Made by a program: the position numbers and the translations under genes. Shown in pieces: positions 1 to 6,816 of a stretch of DNA of 13,125 bases. The notes beneath the pieces were generated by a model, which was not told the origin of the DNA, searched no databases, and worked only from the letters and a program-made list of their open reading frames with translations. Positions within the stretch are counted from its first letter, which is position 1. Every line of letters begins with the position of its first letter. Source of the stretch: JANLQX01 sp043775075 (GTDB lineage: Bacteria; Actinomycetota; Acidimicrobiia; Acidimicrobiales; JANYDT01); assembly GCA_043775075.1 (NCBI GenBank), contig JAYVSS010000203.1, positions 1-13,125 of the forward strand, written 5' to 3'.

Positions 1-39
1 ACCGATTTTCCCTCTCGCTCCGCCTCCGAAGAGGTTCCC

Positions 40-810
40 GTGGCGCCCCGTGCTTCACTCTCGAAAACAACCTCGATACCCCTCGAGATAACCCTCGCAG
101 CAACAGCAACACCGCGGTTTGGTTCCGTGTTCGCCACCAGTTCCGTTGTCGCCAGATCGGACGGCGGGGCCACCGCCCGACGCCAGCCGATGCAGGAACG
201 CAGCCGAGCGCGCGTGGTGATCGTGCTCGACGCCACCGCCGAGCTGCTCGATGAATTTGGACCGGACGCCGTCACCACGGCACTGATTGCCGAGCGCGCT
301 GATGTGTCGATCGGTTGGCTGTACGACTTCTTTCCGAATCGCGAAGCCGTATTCGATGCGGTCATGGCTCGGTCGATCGAATGTGTCACGCCCATCGTCG
401 AGCGCGTACATGCCGAAATGGCCGGACGGCAATGGGACGAGGTCTTGTGTGCGGTGATCGATGCGCTCTTTGCCTTCTACCGATCCGATCCCGGATTCCG
501 CGTTCTCTGGTTCTCCCGATTCCAAAGCGCGCAGATGGTCGCAGCAAACGTGCGCCACGACATCGACGACGCTCGGTTGGCCATCGCTCGGCTCGAAAAG
601 AATGGTCTCCGCCTTCGTGGCGTTGACCCGGAGGTCGCCATGCATCTCACCATCGGCATGATTGACAAGGGGCTCGATATGGCGTTCCGGCTCGACGCGG
701 CCGGCCACCCGGCGATCGTCGAGGAAACAAAGACGGCGATCTGCGCGTACCTGAATCGTTATGCGGTTCCAGCGAGAGGCCCGTCCGCCCGTTCACGGTC
801 CACGTCGTGA
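40..810 (+). CDS. TetR/AcrR-family transcriptional regulator
   Basis: Probable ligand-responsive repressor of the kinase-lyase operon that follows. The DNA-binding region lies at about residues 53-108 of the long form: a helix starting RSRARV, a recognition-helix region around TTALIAERADVSIGWLYDFF, then NREAVFDAV. This is the TetR pattern (TT..IA..A.VS.G.LY..F..RE.. ). The C-terminal half is a helical ligand/dimer domain with no family I can name. The start is uncertain. GTG at 40 has a purine-rich GAAGAGG just upstream (28-34), but the first 45 or so residues are low-complexity and unlike TetR proteins. GTG at 127 and ATG at 190 are alternatives; ATG 190 would remove the RRQP residues that usually precede the first helix. 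The stop overlaps the kinase start by four bases (GTGA, 807-810), implying translational coupling. Its own promoter and operator lie largely outside the window. Family call firm; ligand unknown. Confidence 0.88.
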   Translation: MAPRASLSKTTSIPLEITLAATATPRFGSVFATSSVVARSDGGATARRQPMQERSRARVVIVLDATAELLDEFGPDAVTTALIAERADVSIGWLYDFFPNREAVFDAVMARSIECVTPIVERVHAEMAGRQWDEVLCAVIDALFAFYRSDPGFRVLWFSRFQSAQMVAANVRHDIDDARLAIARLEKNGLRLRGVDPEVAMHLTIGMIDKGLDMAFRLDAAGHPAIVEETKTAICAYLNRYAVPARGPSARSRSTS

Positions 811-2363
811 ATGCCCTCGCTATCGATCTCGGAACGACGGCGGCCAAGGTGTCCGTGATCAGCGAGACCGGCGCCATCCTTGGTTCAGGTATCGCTGGCG
901 TCACTACCGTCTTTGCGCCGGGTGGCCAGGCCGAACAGGACCCGGAAGCGGTGTGGCAGGCCGTGCTGAATGCTGCGCGTCAGGCAATCCACGAGGCCGG
1001 GCCGATCTCGGCGGCCCAGGTCGGGGTGGTGTGTGCCACCAGTCAGTGGTCGTCGATCGTTCCGGTGAACGCCGACGGGCAGCCGGTCGGACCGATGATG
1101 ACCTGGATGGACCATCGTGGCGGGCGGTACGTGAAGGCGCTGACAACAGGCACGGCGGGGACCGAAGTCGAAGCACACGCCGTGCGCGAGCACTGGGCGG
1201 AGGTACATGGTCTGCACCCGAGTACGTCGCTCGGACATATGCTCTTCGTGCAGCACGAGCAGCCGGAACTCCACCACGGGGTGGCTGCGTACCTCGAGCC
1301 GATGGACTACCTCAACGGGCGTTTGTGCGGGCATCTCGCGGCAACGGGATGCACGGCGATGCCGATGGCGCTCACTGACAACCGCACGCTCAGTGACATC
1401 CGTTGGTCGGCCGACCTGATCACCCGCTCGGGGATCGACGCTTCGAAGCTCCCGGAAATCGTCCCGTCGCTCTCCGTGCTCGGCCCGCTTCTGTCGGTCG
1501 TGGCGAGAGAGCTTGGCGTGCCCAAGGATGCCGTCGTGGTGGCGGGCGCCAACGACAGCGTGGCAGCGGCGCTTGGTACCGCAGCGCTGCGCCCCGGCCA
1601 GGCCACCGTCGTGATGGGAACCACCGGTGTACTCACCGCTCATCACCCGAGCCGTGTGGTTGACGCGTCGAAATTCATCGTCACAATGCCAAGCGCGCTT
1701 AGTGATCGCTACTACGTCATGGCCGAGGCGGGTTTGGGAGGCAAGGTACTCGAGGTCTTTCTCCACGAGATGCTGCAGGGCACCGACGGTTTGACAAGCG
1801 GACCGAATCCCGACCACGTGTTCGATCGGGTCTCGGCGGCGGTGGCCCCTGTGCCGGCCGGTTCCGACGGTTTGATGTTTCTACCGTGGCTTCTCGGGTC
1901 GGCTGCACCACGTGTGGACGGACGTCAGCGGGGTGCCTTTCTCGGACTGTCGTTGCACACCACTCGCGCCCACATGCTGCGCGCCGTTCTCGAAGGGATC
2001 GCCATGCAGATGCGGTGGCTCACCGACGAGGTGGAAACAACGCTCGGGACCACCGTGCCGATGGTTCGCTTCGCTGGCGGTGGAGCGCAATCAGACGTCT
2101 GGGCCCAGACCATCGCCGATGTGCTGGGCCGCACCGTCGAACAACTCAGCGAACCCCGGCACGCAAACGCACGCGGTGCTGGCCTCCTGGGATTCCTGTC
2201 GCTCGGCCTCATCGGCGTCGATGACCTCGCGTCGATCGTTCCGATTCGCCGTCGATACGAACCCGTAGGCACGCATGCTGCACTGTTCGACGACCGAGTT
2301 CAGATCTATCGCGATCTGCATGCTCAACTCGGCCCGACGTTCGCCAAACTCAGTCGTTCATAA
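807..2363 (+). CDS. FGGY-family carbohydrate kinase (xylulokinase-like)
   Basis: ATP-dependent kinase of the FGGY family, which phosphorylates ketoses, polyols and related small molecules in the cytoplasm. The 518 residues are normal for the family. Visible motifs: N-terminal phosphate-binding strand LAIDLGTTAAKV (4-15); substrate-side loop MTWMDHRGG (98-106); GANDSVAAALGTAA (247-260), whose Asp250 matches the catalytic base; phosphate-2 turn VVMGTTGVL (268-276); FLPWLLGSAAPR (358-369); and the adenosine region FAGGGAQSDVWAQTIADVLG (422-441), followed by HANARGAGLLG. The GTG start at 807 overlaps the regulator stop; no other in-frame start gives the complete IDLGTT strand. The closest general resemblance is to xylulokinase, but the flanking genes include no xylose isomerase, so I do not assign xylB. 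Pairing with a PLP lyase downstream suggests the product is a phosphorylated compound that is then cleaved. Substrate unproven. Confidence 0.92.
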   Translation: MNALAIDLGTTAAKVSVISETGAILGSGIAGVTTVFAPGGQAEQDPEAVWQAVLNAARQAIHEAGPISAAQVGVVCATSQWSSIVPVNADGQPVGPMMTWMDHRGGRYVKALTTGTAGTEVEAHAVREHWAEVHGLHPSTSLGHMLFVQHEQPELHHGVAAYLEPMDYLNGRLCGHLAATGCTAMPMALTDNRTLSDIRWSADLITRSGIDASKLPEIVPSLSVLGPLLSVVARELGVPKDAVVVAGANDSVAAALGTAALRPGQATVVMGTTGVLTAHHPSRVVDASKFIVTMPSALSDRYYVMAEAGLGGKVLEVFLHEMLQGTDGLTSGPNPDHVFDRVSAAVAPVPAGSDGLMFLPWLLGSAAPRVDGRQRGAFLGLSLHTTRAHMLRAVLEGIAMQMRWLTDEVETTLGTTVPMVRFAGGGAQSDVWAQTIADVLGRTVEQLSEPRHANARGAGLLGFLSLGLIGVDDLASIVPIRRRYEPVGTHAALFDDRVQIYRDLHAQLGPTFAKLSRS

Positions 2364-2391
2364 AACACGTACACATAGTTATTTCCTGAAT

Positions 2392-2395
2392 GGAG
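2392..2395 (+). promoter_or_regulatory. Ribosome binding site that sets the lyase start
   Basis: GGAG sits six bases before ATG 2402, while the upstream in-frame ATG at 2390 has no purine-rich sequence before it. This favours 2402. The 38-base gap after the kinase stop is markedly AT-rich compared with its surroundings, so a weak internal promoter is possible, but I see no convincing -35/-10 pair. Confidence 0.6.
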
Positions 2396-2401
2396 AACAC
2401 C

Positions 2402-3802
2402 ATGGCCAAGAATTCGACCTATCCATACGCCGATCGTTATACCGTGCTCCGGGGTCTGCCCTCAGAGGGCCGGGATCACAACGCCATCCTGTCTGAATTG
2501 CGCGAGATGGCCACCGAAGAGGACCGCGCCTGGGAGCCGGGCAAGGCATCGGGCTCCTTCTACTGTGGCGACAAGGACCACTATGCCTTCATGGGCCAAG
2601 CGTTCAGCATGTATGGCCACGTGAACGCTCTGCAACGCGATATCGCTCCGAGTGCTACCCGCTTCGAAGGCGAGATCATCGCCATGGGGCTTGACCTCAT
2701 GCATGCATCGAGCGCTCAGGAACACGGTCATGATCCTGTGGGGATGATAACCAGCGGGGGCACGAGCAGCATCGCTCACGCCATGCTGGCCTATCGTGAG
2801 GAGGCGTACAGCAAGGGCAACCGACAGCCCAACGTGGTGAAGCCCGAAACCGGGCACCCGGCGTTCGACAAGGCCTGCCATCTGTTCGGCATCGAAATGC
2901 GCCATGCACCAATCGACCCAATCACGACCCAGGTCGATGTGGCGGCAATGTCGGCGTTGATCGACGAACACACGGTGGCTTTGATTGGATCAGCGTCAAA
3001 CTATGGGTACGGAACGATCGATCCCATCGATGAGCTTTCGGAGCTAGCTATCGCCCGAGGCATCGGACTGCATGTGGACGGTTGTCTCGGCGGGTTCATT
3101 TTGCCGTTCGGCGAAATGCTCGGATACGACATTCCCCCGTTCGACTTTCGTCATGCGGGCGTGACCACTATTTCTGCTGACACTCATAAGTACGGTTATG
3201 GACTGAAGGGATCATCGATCCTGATGTTTCGGGACCGGGCGTTGCGAAACGGGCAGTACTTCACGATGACCGATTGGTCGGGAGGGCGCTATGCCTCCCC
3301 CGGCATGGACGGCTCTCGTTCAAGTGGACTCCTGGCGGCCACCTGGGCATCGATGGTCGCCAACGGCCGGGAGGGATACCTGGCGAAAGCAAAGAAGATT
3401 TTCGAGACAGCCTTCGCCATGCAAGAGGCAGTTCGTTCTCACTCTTCGTTGCGGATGAATGGTAAGCCAACGTACTGTTTTTCATTCACATCAGACGAGT
3501 ACGACGTCTATCACGTGAATGACTTCATGAGGACGCGCTCGTGGCGGCTCAACGGGCAGCAAAACCCGAACTCGCTTCACCTCGCGGTAACCGGTCCGCA
3601 AACGCAAGATGGTGTGGCGGAACTCTTTGCCACGGACCTGGCCGACGCCGTCGCCTACGCCATCGAACACAAAGACGAAGTTCCGCGTTCAAGTGCCGTG
3701 TACGCCGGCGCCGTTACATCTCGCGAGGAGGCGGCGGTGGCCATGCGGGCGGGGATTGCGTCGATGCTGGACCGGTATCAGGCCCTGCCACCGCTGACGT
3801 GA
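2402..3802 (+). CDS. PLP-dependent lyase/decarboxylase, sphingosine-1-phosphate lyase-like
   Basis: Fold-type I PLP enzyme of the group II decarboxylase superfamily, most like sphingosine-1-phosphate lyases, which cleave a phosphorylated amino alcohol into phosphoethanolamine and an aldehyde. Visible in the 466 residues: phosphate-loop TSGGTSS (117-123); ETGHPAFDKA (149-158), where the His is expected to stack on the cofactor; SASNYGYGTIDPI (197-209); HVDGCLGGF (224-232), with Asp226 predicted to bind the pyridine nitrogen; and SADTHKYGYGLKGSS (258-272), with Lys263 the predicted Schiff-base lysine. The DTHK-(Y/F)-G-x-x-x-KGSS and HVD-x-CLGGF patterns are typical of the S1P-lyase branch rather than glutamate decarboxylase. 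Eukaryotic enzymes have an N-terminal membrane anchor; none is visible here, so it should be soluble. It lies 38 bases after the kinase gene and is probably co-transcribed. Its last seven codons including the stop lie in a tandem repeat. A sphingoid base is only one possible substrate. Confidence 0.87.
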   Translation: MAKNSTYPYADRYTVLRGLPSEGRDHNAILSELREMATEEDRAWEPGKASGSFYCGDKDHYAFMGQAFSMYGHVNALQRDIAPSATRFEGEIIAMGLDLMHASSAQEHGHDPVGMITSGGTSSIAHAMLAYREEAYSKGNRQPNVVKPETGHPAFDKACHLFGIEMRHAPIDPITTQVDVAAMSALIDEHTVALIGSASNYGYGTIDPIDELSELAIARGIGLHVDGCLGGFILPFGEMLGYDIPPFDFRHAGVTTISADTHKYGYGLKGSSILMFRDRALRNGQYFTMTDWSGGRYASPGMDGSRSSGLLAATWASMVANGREGYLAKAKKIFETAFAMQEAVRSHSSLRMNGKPTYCFSFTSDEYDVYHVNDFMRTRSWRLNGQQNPNSLHLAVTGPQTQDGVAELFATDLADAVAYAIEHKDEVPRSSAVYAGAVTSREEAAVAMRAGIASMLDRYQALPPLT

Positions 3803-3918
3803 AGAGCGGAATTGGTGGCGGCGACGATTCAAAGGAGCCCTGCCACCGCTGACGTGAAGAGCGGAATTGGTGGCGGCGACGATCCAAAGGAGCCCTGCCA
3901 CCGCTGACGTGAAGAGCG
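3783..3918 (+). repeat. 55-bp tandem repeat covering the lyase gene end (2.5 copies)
   Basis: Two full 55-bp copies (3783-3837 and 3838-3892) and a 26-bp partial third (3893-3918). Copies one and two differ by a single base (T at 3829, C at 3884). Copy one contains the last codons and stop of the lyase gene, so the later copies carry duplicated gene-end sequence in non-coding DNA. Each full unit can fold: CCGCT and AGCGG pair around a nine-base loop holding the duplicated stop (3791-3795 with 3805-3809), and GCCA can pair with TGGC further out (3787-3790 with 3816-3819). Each unit ends in AAAGGAG, which resembles a ribosome binding site but is followed by no start codon at useful distance. 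With the next repeat this accounts for most of the 314-base gap before the FKBP gene. The near-identity suggests a recent duplication by slippage or unequal exchange. Confidence 0.95.
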
Positions 3919-3994
3919 AACTTCGACGGCAGCCTCACACCAACGCAGCATCAGGAACTGTAGGTCGAGTCGGGGAGACGGCGTCATTGGGTGC

Positions 3995-4030
3995 GCAGGT
4001 GCAGGTGCAGGTGCAGGCGCAGGCGCAGGC
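3995..4030 (+). repeat. Hexanucleotide microsatellite GCAGGY x6
   Basis: Six head-to-tail copies, three GCAGGT then three GCAGGC, perfect apart from that T/C change. It lies about 90 bases upstream of the FKBP start. In one frame an open reading frame runs from 3991 through the repeat into the FKBP gene and would add an Arg/Cys-rich leader; I do not believe this is translated. Such a repeat can change copy number by slippage and so alter the leader or promoter spacing of the FKBP gene. Confidence 0.92.
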
Positions 4031-4055
4031 GGCACACTGGCACGGTGTATTTCGA

Positions 4056-4083
4056 TTGGTGGTTCAAAGACCGCGCGTACAAC
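4056..4083 (+). promoter_or_regulatory. Possible promoter for the FKBP gene
   Basis: TTGGTG (4056-4061) and TACAAC (4078-4083), separated by 16 bases, partly match the vegetative -35 and -10 elements (3/6 and 4/6). The position 33 bases before the gene start is reasonable. The match is weak and could be chance. Confidence 0.2.
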
Positions 4084-4116
4084 CGACAGCTCAAGCGCCG
4101 TTTACAGTCGAAGGCC

Positions 4117-4488
4117 ATGAGCATGCCTGTGGTTTCGATTCCCGACACTCCTGCCCCTACCGAACTCCTCATCGAGGACATCACGGTGGGCGACGGCGAC
4201 GAAGCCACAGCCGGTTCGTTCGTTGACGTGCATTACATCGGCGTTTCCTGGTCCACCGGCGCCAAGTTCGACGCTTCCTGGGACCGCAACGAGCCGTTCC
4301 GATTTCCCCTCGGCGCCGGTCACGTGATCGCCGGATGGGATCGGGGCGTGCAGGGCATGAAAGTCGGTGGGCAGCGCCGCCTGACCATTCCACCGGCGCT
4401 GGGCTACGGCGATCGCGGCGCCGGTTCCGTAATCAAGCCAGGCGAAACGTTGGTCTTCGTCGTCGACCTCCTCGGCGTTAAGGGCTGA
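4117..4488 (+). CDS. FKBP-type peptidyl-prolyl cis-trans isomerase
   Basis: Small single-domain FKBP that catalyses proline isomerisation during protein folding. With no signal peptide it should be cytoplasmic. Of 123 residues, the domain runs from about 18 to the end. It shows VDVHYIGV (36-43), FDASWDR (51-57), FRFPLGAGHVIAGWDRGVQGMKVGGQRRLTIPP, delivered in pieces across 61-93, then ALGYGDRGAGSVIKPGETLVFVVDLL (94-119). The pocket residues expected from FKBP12 are present: Tyr40, Phe51, Asp52, Val70-Ile71, Trp74, Tyr97 and Phe114. The STGAKFDASWDR sequence and the early PxPTELxIED lead are typical of short actinobacterial FKBPs. Two close starts are possible: ATG 4117 and ATG 4123. AAGG at 4111-4114 suits 4123 better by spacing, so the true protein may begin at the second Met. 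It is separated from the lyase by repeats and is probably its own transcription unit, convergent with the lipoprotein gene. Confidence 0.94.
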   Translation: MSMPVVSIPDTPAPTELLIEDITVGDGDEATAGSFVDVHYIGVSWSTGAKFDASWDRNEPFRFPLGAGHVIAGWDRGVQGMKVGGQRRLTIPPALGYGDRGAGSVIKPGETLVFVVDLLGVKG

Positions 4489-4505
4489 CCCGCGCAGCAA
4501 CGGTT

Positions 4506-4519
4506 CGGGCGCATGCCCG
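4506..4519. terminator. Possible hairpin between convergent genes
   Basis: CGGGC-GCAT-GCCCG forms a five-pair GC stem with a four-base loop, 17 bases after the FKBP stop, in the 77-base gap facing the lipoprotein gene end. There is no T-run on either side, so it is at best a weak intrinsic terminator that could serve both directions. Confidence 0.3.
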
Positions 4520-4565
4520 GCCCGTTCACACCGGTCCGCATCATCTCATCTGTCGGCCAACCGTC

Positions 4566-5648
4566 CTATGCCGCGGGATCACCCGGCCCGGAGGAAGCCA
4601 TCGGTGACGTTACGGGTGAGGTCGCCTGGCGATTGCGGCGACGGGTCCGGGCCAACGCTCGGAGCAGGAGCCGGAGGACCAGAGCGAGAAGGGCGAACGG
4701 GAGGATGGCGGCGCCAGCCACGAGTATCGCTCTCGCTCCATTGCCGAGCGCGTCAAGGGCGTCGTCGAACGCTACGCGCACTGGCGATTTTCCGGTGATT
4801 GCGACCGGGGCGTCGCCCGAAAAGATAGTGACGCTTATGGTTGCAAGGCTCGTGAGATTAGCCAGTTCCTTCTGGCGGGCAAGCAACGATTCAAGGTCGG
4901 CCTGGCGGCGGGAGAGCTCGCCTTCGATTGATGCGATGTCGGCGATCGACTGGGCCTTTTCGAACAGCACCTGCATGCGAGCGATGCTCGCTTTGGCGCT
5001 GATGGCGCGGCTGTCCACGTCGACGACTTCCGACGTCACGTCCTGAGCACCGAGAGCTCGAGATACCACCACCCCGACCGAACCCAGGTTCTTCAGCGCA
5101 GTGTCGAACGATGCCGTCGGAACGCGCAACCGCAGGGTCACGTTGGACTGGATCGAAATGGGCCGACCCTTATCGTCGAAGCTGGGAGTCGCCGTGGACT
5201 GTTCGTTCTCCACATACCCCTGGGCCCCGAGGACAAACGAACGAATCCGAGCCGCTGCCGCAACCACGTCCTTGGCTCGGATCGCCAGCTCCGCGGTGGC
5301 GATGATTTTTCGGCCCGAAGGTACGGGTCCAAGGCCAGCCGTGACCGCATCGGCGGCCGCACCATTCACGCCACTCGCCGCTCCACCGGACGACCGACCA
5401 TCGGCGGTCACCTGTAACGCGTGCAGGGCAACCTTCTTCACCTGGGCCACGCCCGCCTCGCCGTCCACGGGCGCAGCGGCAGGACTCTCGTCGAGTTGAC
5501 CTCTGGAAGCGGTGACCGCAGTCGACGATTTCTCGGCGCTGCACGATGCCACGGCGAGCACCATCAAGGCCATCGCAGCAACAGACGCCGCGGCGCGTCG
5601 ACCCAACGTTGGAAGCGGGCTTAGTCGGTCAGAACTTCTTGCAGGCAT
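4566..5648 (-). CDS. DUF4349-domain lipoprotein
   Basis: Predicted secreted lipoprotein of unknown function. The 360 residues show: a positively charged start and hydrophobic stretch (18-33) ending in the lipobox VASC, with lipidated Cys36; a low-complexity Ala/Gly/Ser linker (about 37-110); a DUF4349-like domain (about 112-276) that opens RKIIATAELAIRAKDV, has VTLRLRVPTASFDTALKNL, and contains a coiled-coil-prone helix pair around ISAKASIARMQVLFEKAQSIADIASIEGELSRRQADLESLL (in pieces across 217-256) before the strand LATISVTIF; then one membrane helix (about 305-331) followed by an Arg-rich tail. The expected topology is domain outside, tail inside. ATG 5648 is chosen over the longer form from 5690 because AAAGGAG precedes it and the signal sequence then has normal length. 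DUF4349 proteins are usually described as putative periplasmic or cell-surface proteins; no partner is suggested by the neighbours. Confidence 0.88.
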   Translation of the reverse strand: MPARSSDRLSPLPTLGRRAAASVAAMALMVLAVASCSAEKSSTAVTASRGQLDESPAAAPVDGEAGVAQVKKVALHALQVTADGRSSGGAASGVNGAAADAVTAGLGPVPSGRKIIATAELAIRAKDVVAAAARIRSFVLGAQGYVENEQSTATPSFDDKGRPISIQSNVTLRLRVPTASFDTALKNLGSVGVVVSRALGAQDVTSEVVDVDSRAISAKASIARMQVLFEKAQSIADIASIEGELSRRQADLESLLARQKELANLTSLATISVTIFSGDAPVAITGKSPVRVAFDDALDALGNGARAILVAGAAILPFALLALVLRLLLRALARTRRRNRQATSPVTSPMASSGPGDPAA

Positions 5649-5652
5649 TGTG

Positions 5653-5659
5653 CTCCTTT
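5653..5659 (-). promoter_or_regulatory. Ribosome binding site of the DUF4349 gene
   Basis: On the minus strand AAAGGAG ends four bases before ATG 5648. It is a strong match to the 16S anti-Shine-Dalgarno sequence and decides the start codon against the upstream in-frame ATG at 5690. Confidence 0.7.
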
Positions 5660-5679
5660 CGCAGCTGGTGTTTCCAGTG

Positions 5680-5701
5680 CGTCGTTGCAACTGAGACGAC
5701 G
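5680..5701. promoter_or_regulatory. Inverted repeat in a divergent promoter region
   Basis: CGTCGT (5680-5685) and ACGACG (5696-5701) are perfect inverted arms around ten bases, and the left arm overlaps a perfect palindrome GTTGCAAC (5684-5691). It lies in the 151-base gap between the divergent lipoprotein and acyltransferase genes, where a shared operator would sit. Arms this short may be chance. Confidence 0.22.
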
Positions 5702-5799
5702 ACCAAACAGTGACCAGTTCCCGTCGATCAAACGGCGGGTGTCCAGCCTTCCCCTTCGATGCAGTTCACACTCTGTCGGCGCGGAAGAATGAAGGGGAC

Positions 5800-6783
5800 A
5801 TGGAGCCGTTTGATCTCACCGAAGCAAAGGGAAGGGCCAGGTGGGATTCACTAGCCGAACGCGGCGCGTCCCTAGGAATCGATTCCTGGTGTTCGCAGTC
5901 TTCGTGGTCGCTCGCCGTCCATGGCGGATTCGAAGATCCACAGACCGACCCCGGTCCGGCCTTCGGTCTTGAGCATGCCGGTGGAGTCGCCGCGTTCGGC
6001 CGCTTGTATACCGCGGAGCGCGCTAGCGCCCTCGTGCCGCTTGACCGAGTGTGGGGGTTCGGCTCACCGGTGGTCTGTGACTTCGGAGCCGAGGCCGATG
6101 TCTGTGAAGACCTCGCAGCGACGCTTATCGCTGACCCGACATGGAAGATATGTGTGCTTACGGGTGCAGAACTTGAAGGCGCGCTTTACAACAGCCTGGT
6201 GAACAGCTTCGGACGGCACCTTCCGCTCTATGCCGGGGAATCCCGGACTCGATGCCAAGCGAGTTTGGACGGTGGCGTGGATGGCTATCTCAGCCGTCGG
6301 AGTCGAGAACATCGACGCAACATCCGCCAAGCTGAACGCCAGGCGGCTGGGCTGAGGTACGCCGTCGCCGATCACGACCAACCGCTCGCGATCGTGAAGC
6401 GCCTGCACGCCGTTGAGGCGCAGAGCTGGAAGGGTCGTGACGGTTCAGGGATCGAGAGTCCGGACATGGCCCGGCTGTACCGAACGCTGGTCCACGACCT
6501 CTCGCACCGTAAAGCCCTGCGATGCGTCTTTCTGCAACAGGACGGCAACGACATCGGATTTATCCTCGGTGGTGTCCTCGGGTCAACCTACCGCGGTCTC
6601 CAGACTTCGTTCAGCGAAGAAGCACGCGCGCGTAGCGTCGGAAACCTTCTGCAGTGGCACGAGGTACAACGTGCCTGCGACCAAGGTCTGCACACCTACG
6701 ACCTGGGAATGGACATTGCCTATAAGCGGCGCTGGGCCGAGCGGCTTTTTGCGACCACGACGATCGTCGCCGTCCGACGCTAG
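5800..6783 (+). CDS. GNAT-family acyltransferase (CelD/BioF2-like)
   Basis: Probable acyl-CoA- or aminoacyl-dependent N-acyltransferase, soluble, 327 residues. The N-terminal half (1-150) is poorly conserved and probably a degenerate first GNAT-like lobe. The C-terminal half has the recognisable signature: a basic stretch YLSRRSREHRRNIRQAER (163-180), the helix-strand RLHAVEAQSWKGRDGSGI (201-218), LRCVFLQQDGNDIGFILGGV (240-259), and the closing run ARSVGNLLQWHEVQRAC (277-293) followed by YDLGMDIAYKRRWAE (300-314). The last part matches the D-x-G-x-x-x-YK-x-x-W pattern of the CelD/Fem-like acetyltransferase group. Start ATG 5800 is chosen because GAAGGGG lies just upstream; a longer form from GTG 5710 has no binding site and an unconvincing leader. 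It converges on the ABC permease with only 33 bases between. No neighbour identifies the acceptor. Confidence 0.78.
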   Translation: MEPFDLTEAKGRARWDSLAERGASLGIDSWCSQSSWSLAVHGGFEDPQTDPGPAFGLEHAGGVAAFGRLYTAERASALVPLDRVWGFGSPVVCDFGAEADVCEDLAATLIADPTWKICVLTGAELEGALYNSLVNSFGRHLPLYAGESRTRCQASLDGGVDGYLSRRSREHRRNIRQAERQAAGLRYAVADHDQPLAIVKRLHAVEAQSWKGRDGSGIESPDMARLYRTLVHDLSHRKALRCVFLQQDGNDIGFILGGVLGSTYRGLQTSFSEEARARSVGNLLQWHEVQRACDQGLHTYDLGMDIAYKRRWAERLFATTTIVAVRR

Positions 6784-6816
6784 CCACCCCACTGTTTCCG
6801 GGCTTGGTGCAGAGCT

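Noticed and set aside
885..1817. 310-residue open frame antisense to the kinase
   Set aside because: It is a compositional shadow of a GC-rich gene: His/Arg-rich, no motif, and no binding site. The sense kinase has all family motifs.
3991..4116. Arg/Cys-rich N-terminal extension of the FKBP protein
   Set aside because: It comes from reading the hexamer microsatellite. The FKBP domain is complete from 4117 and short FKBPs of this type have no such leader.
3689..4226. Several open frames on both strands across the 55-bp repeat
   Set aside because: Their products are repeated translations of the tandem unit with no ribosome binding sites or recognisable domains.
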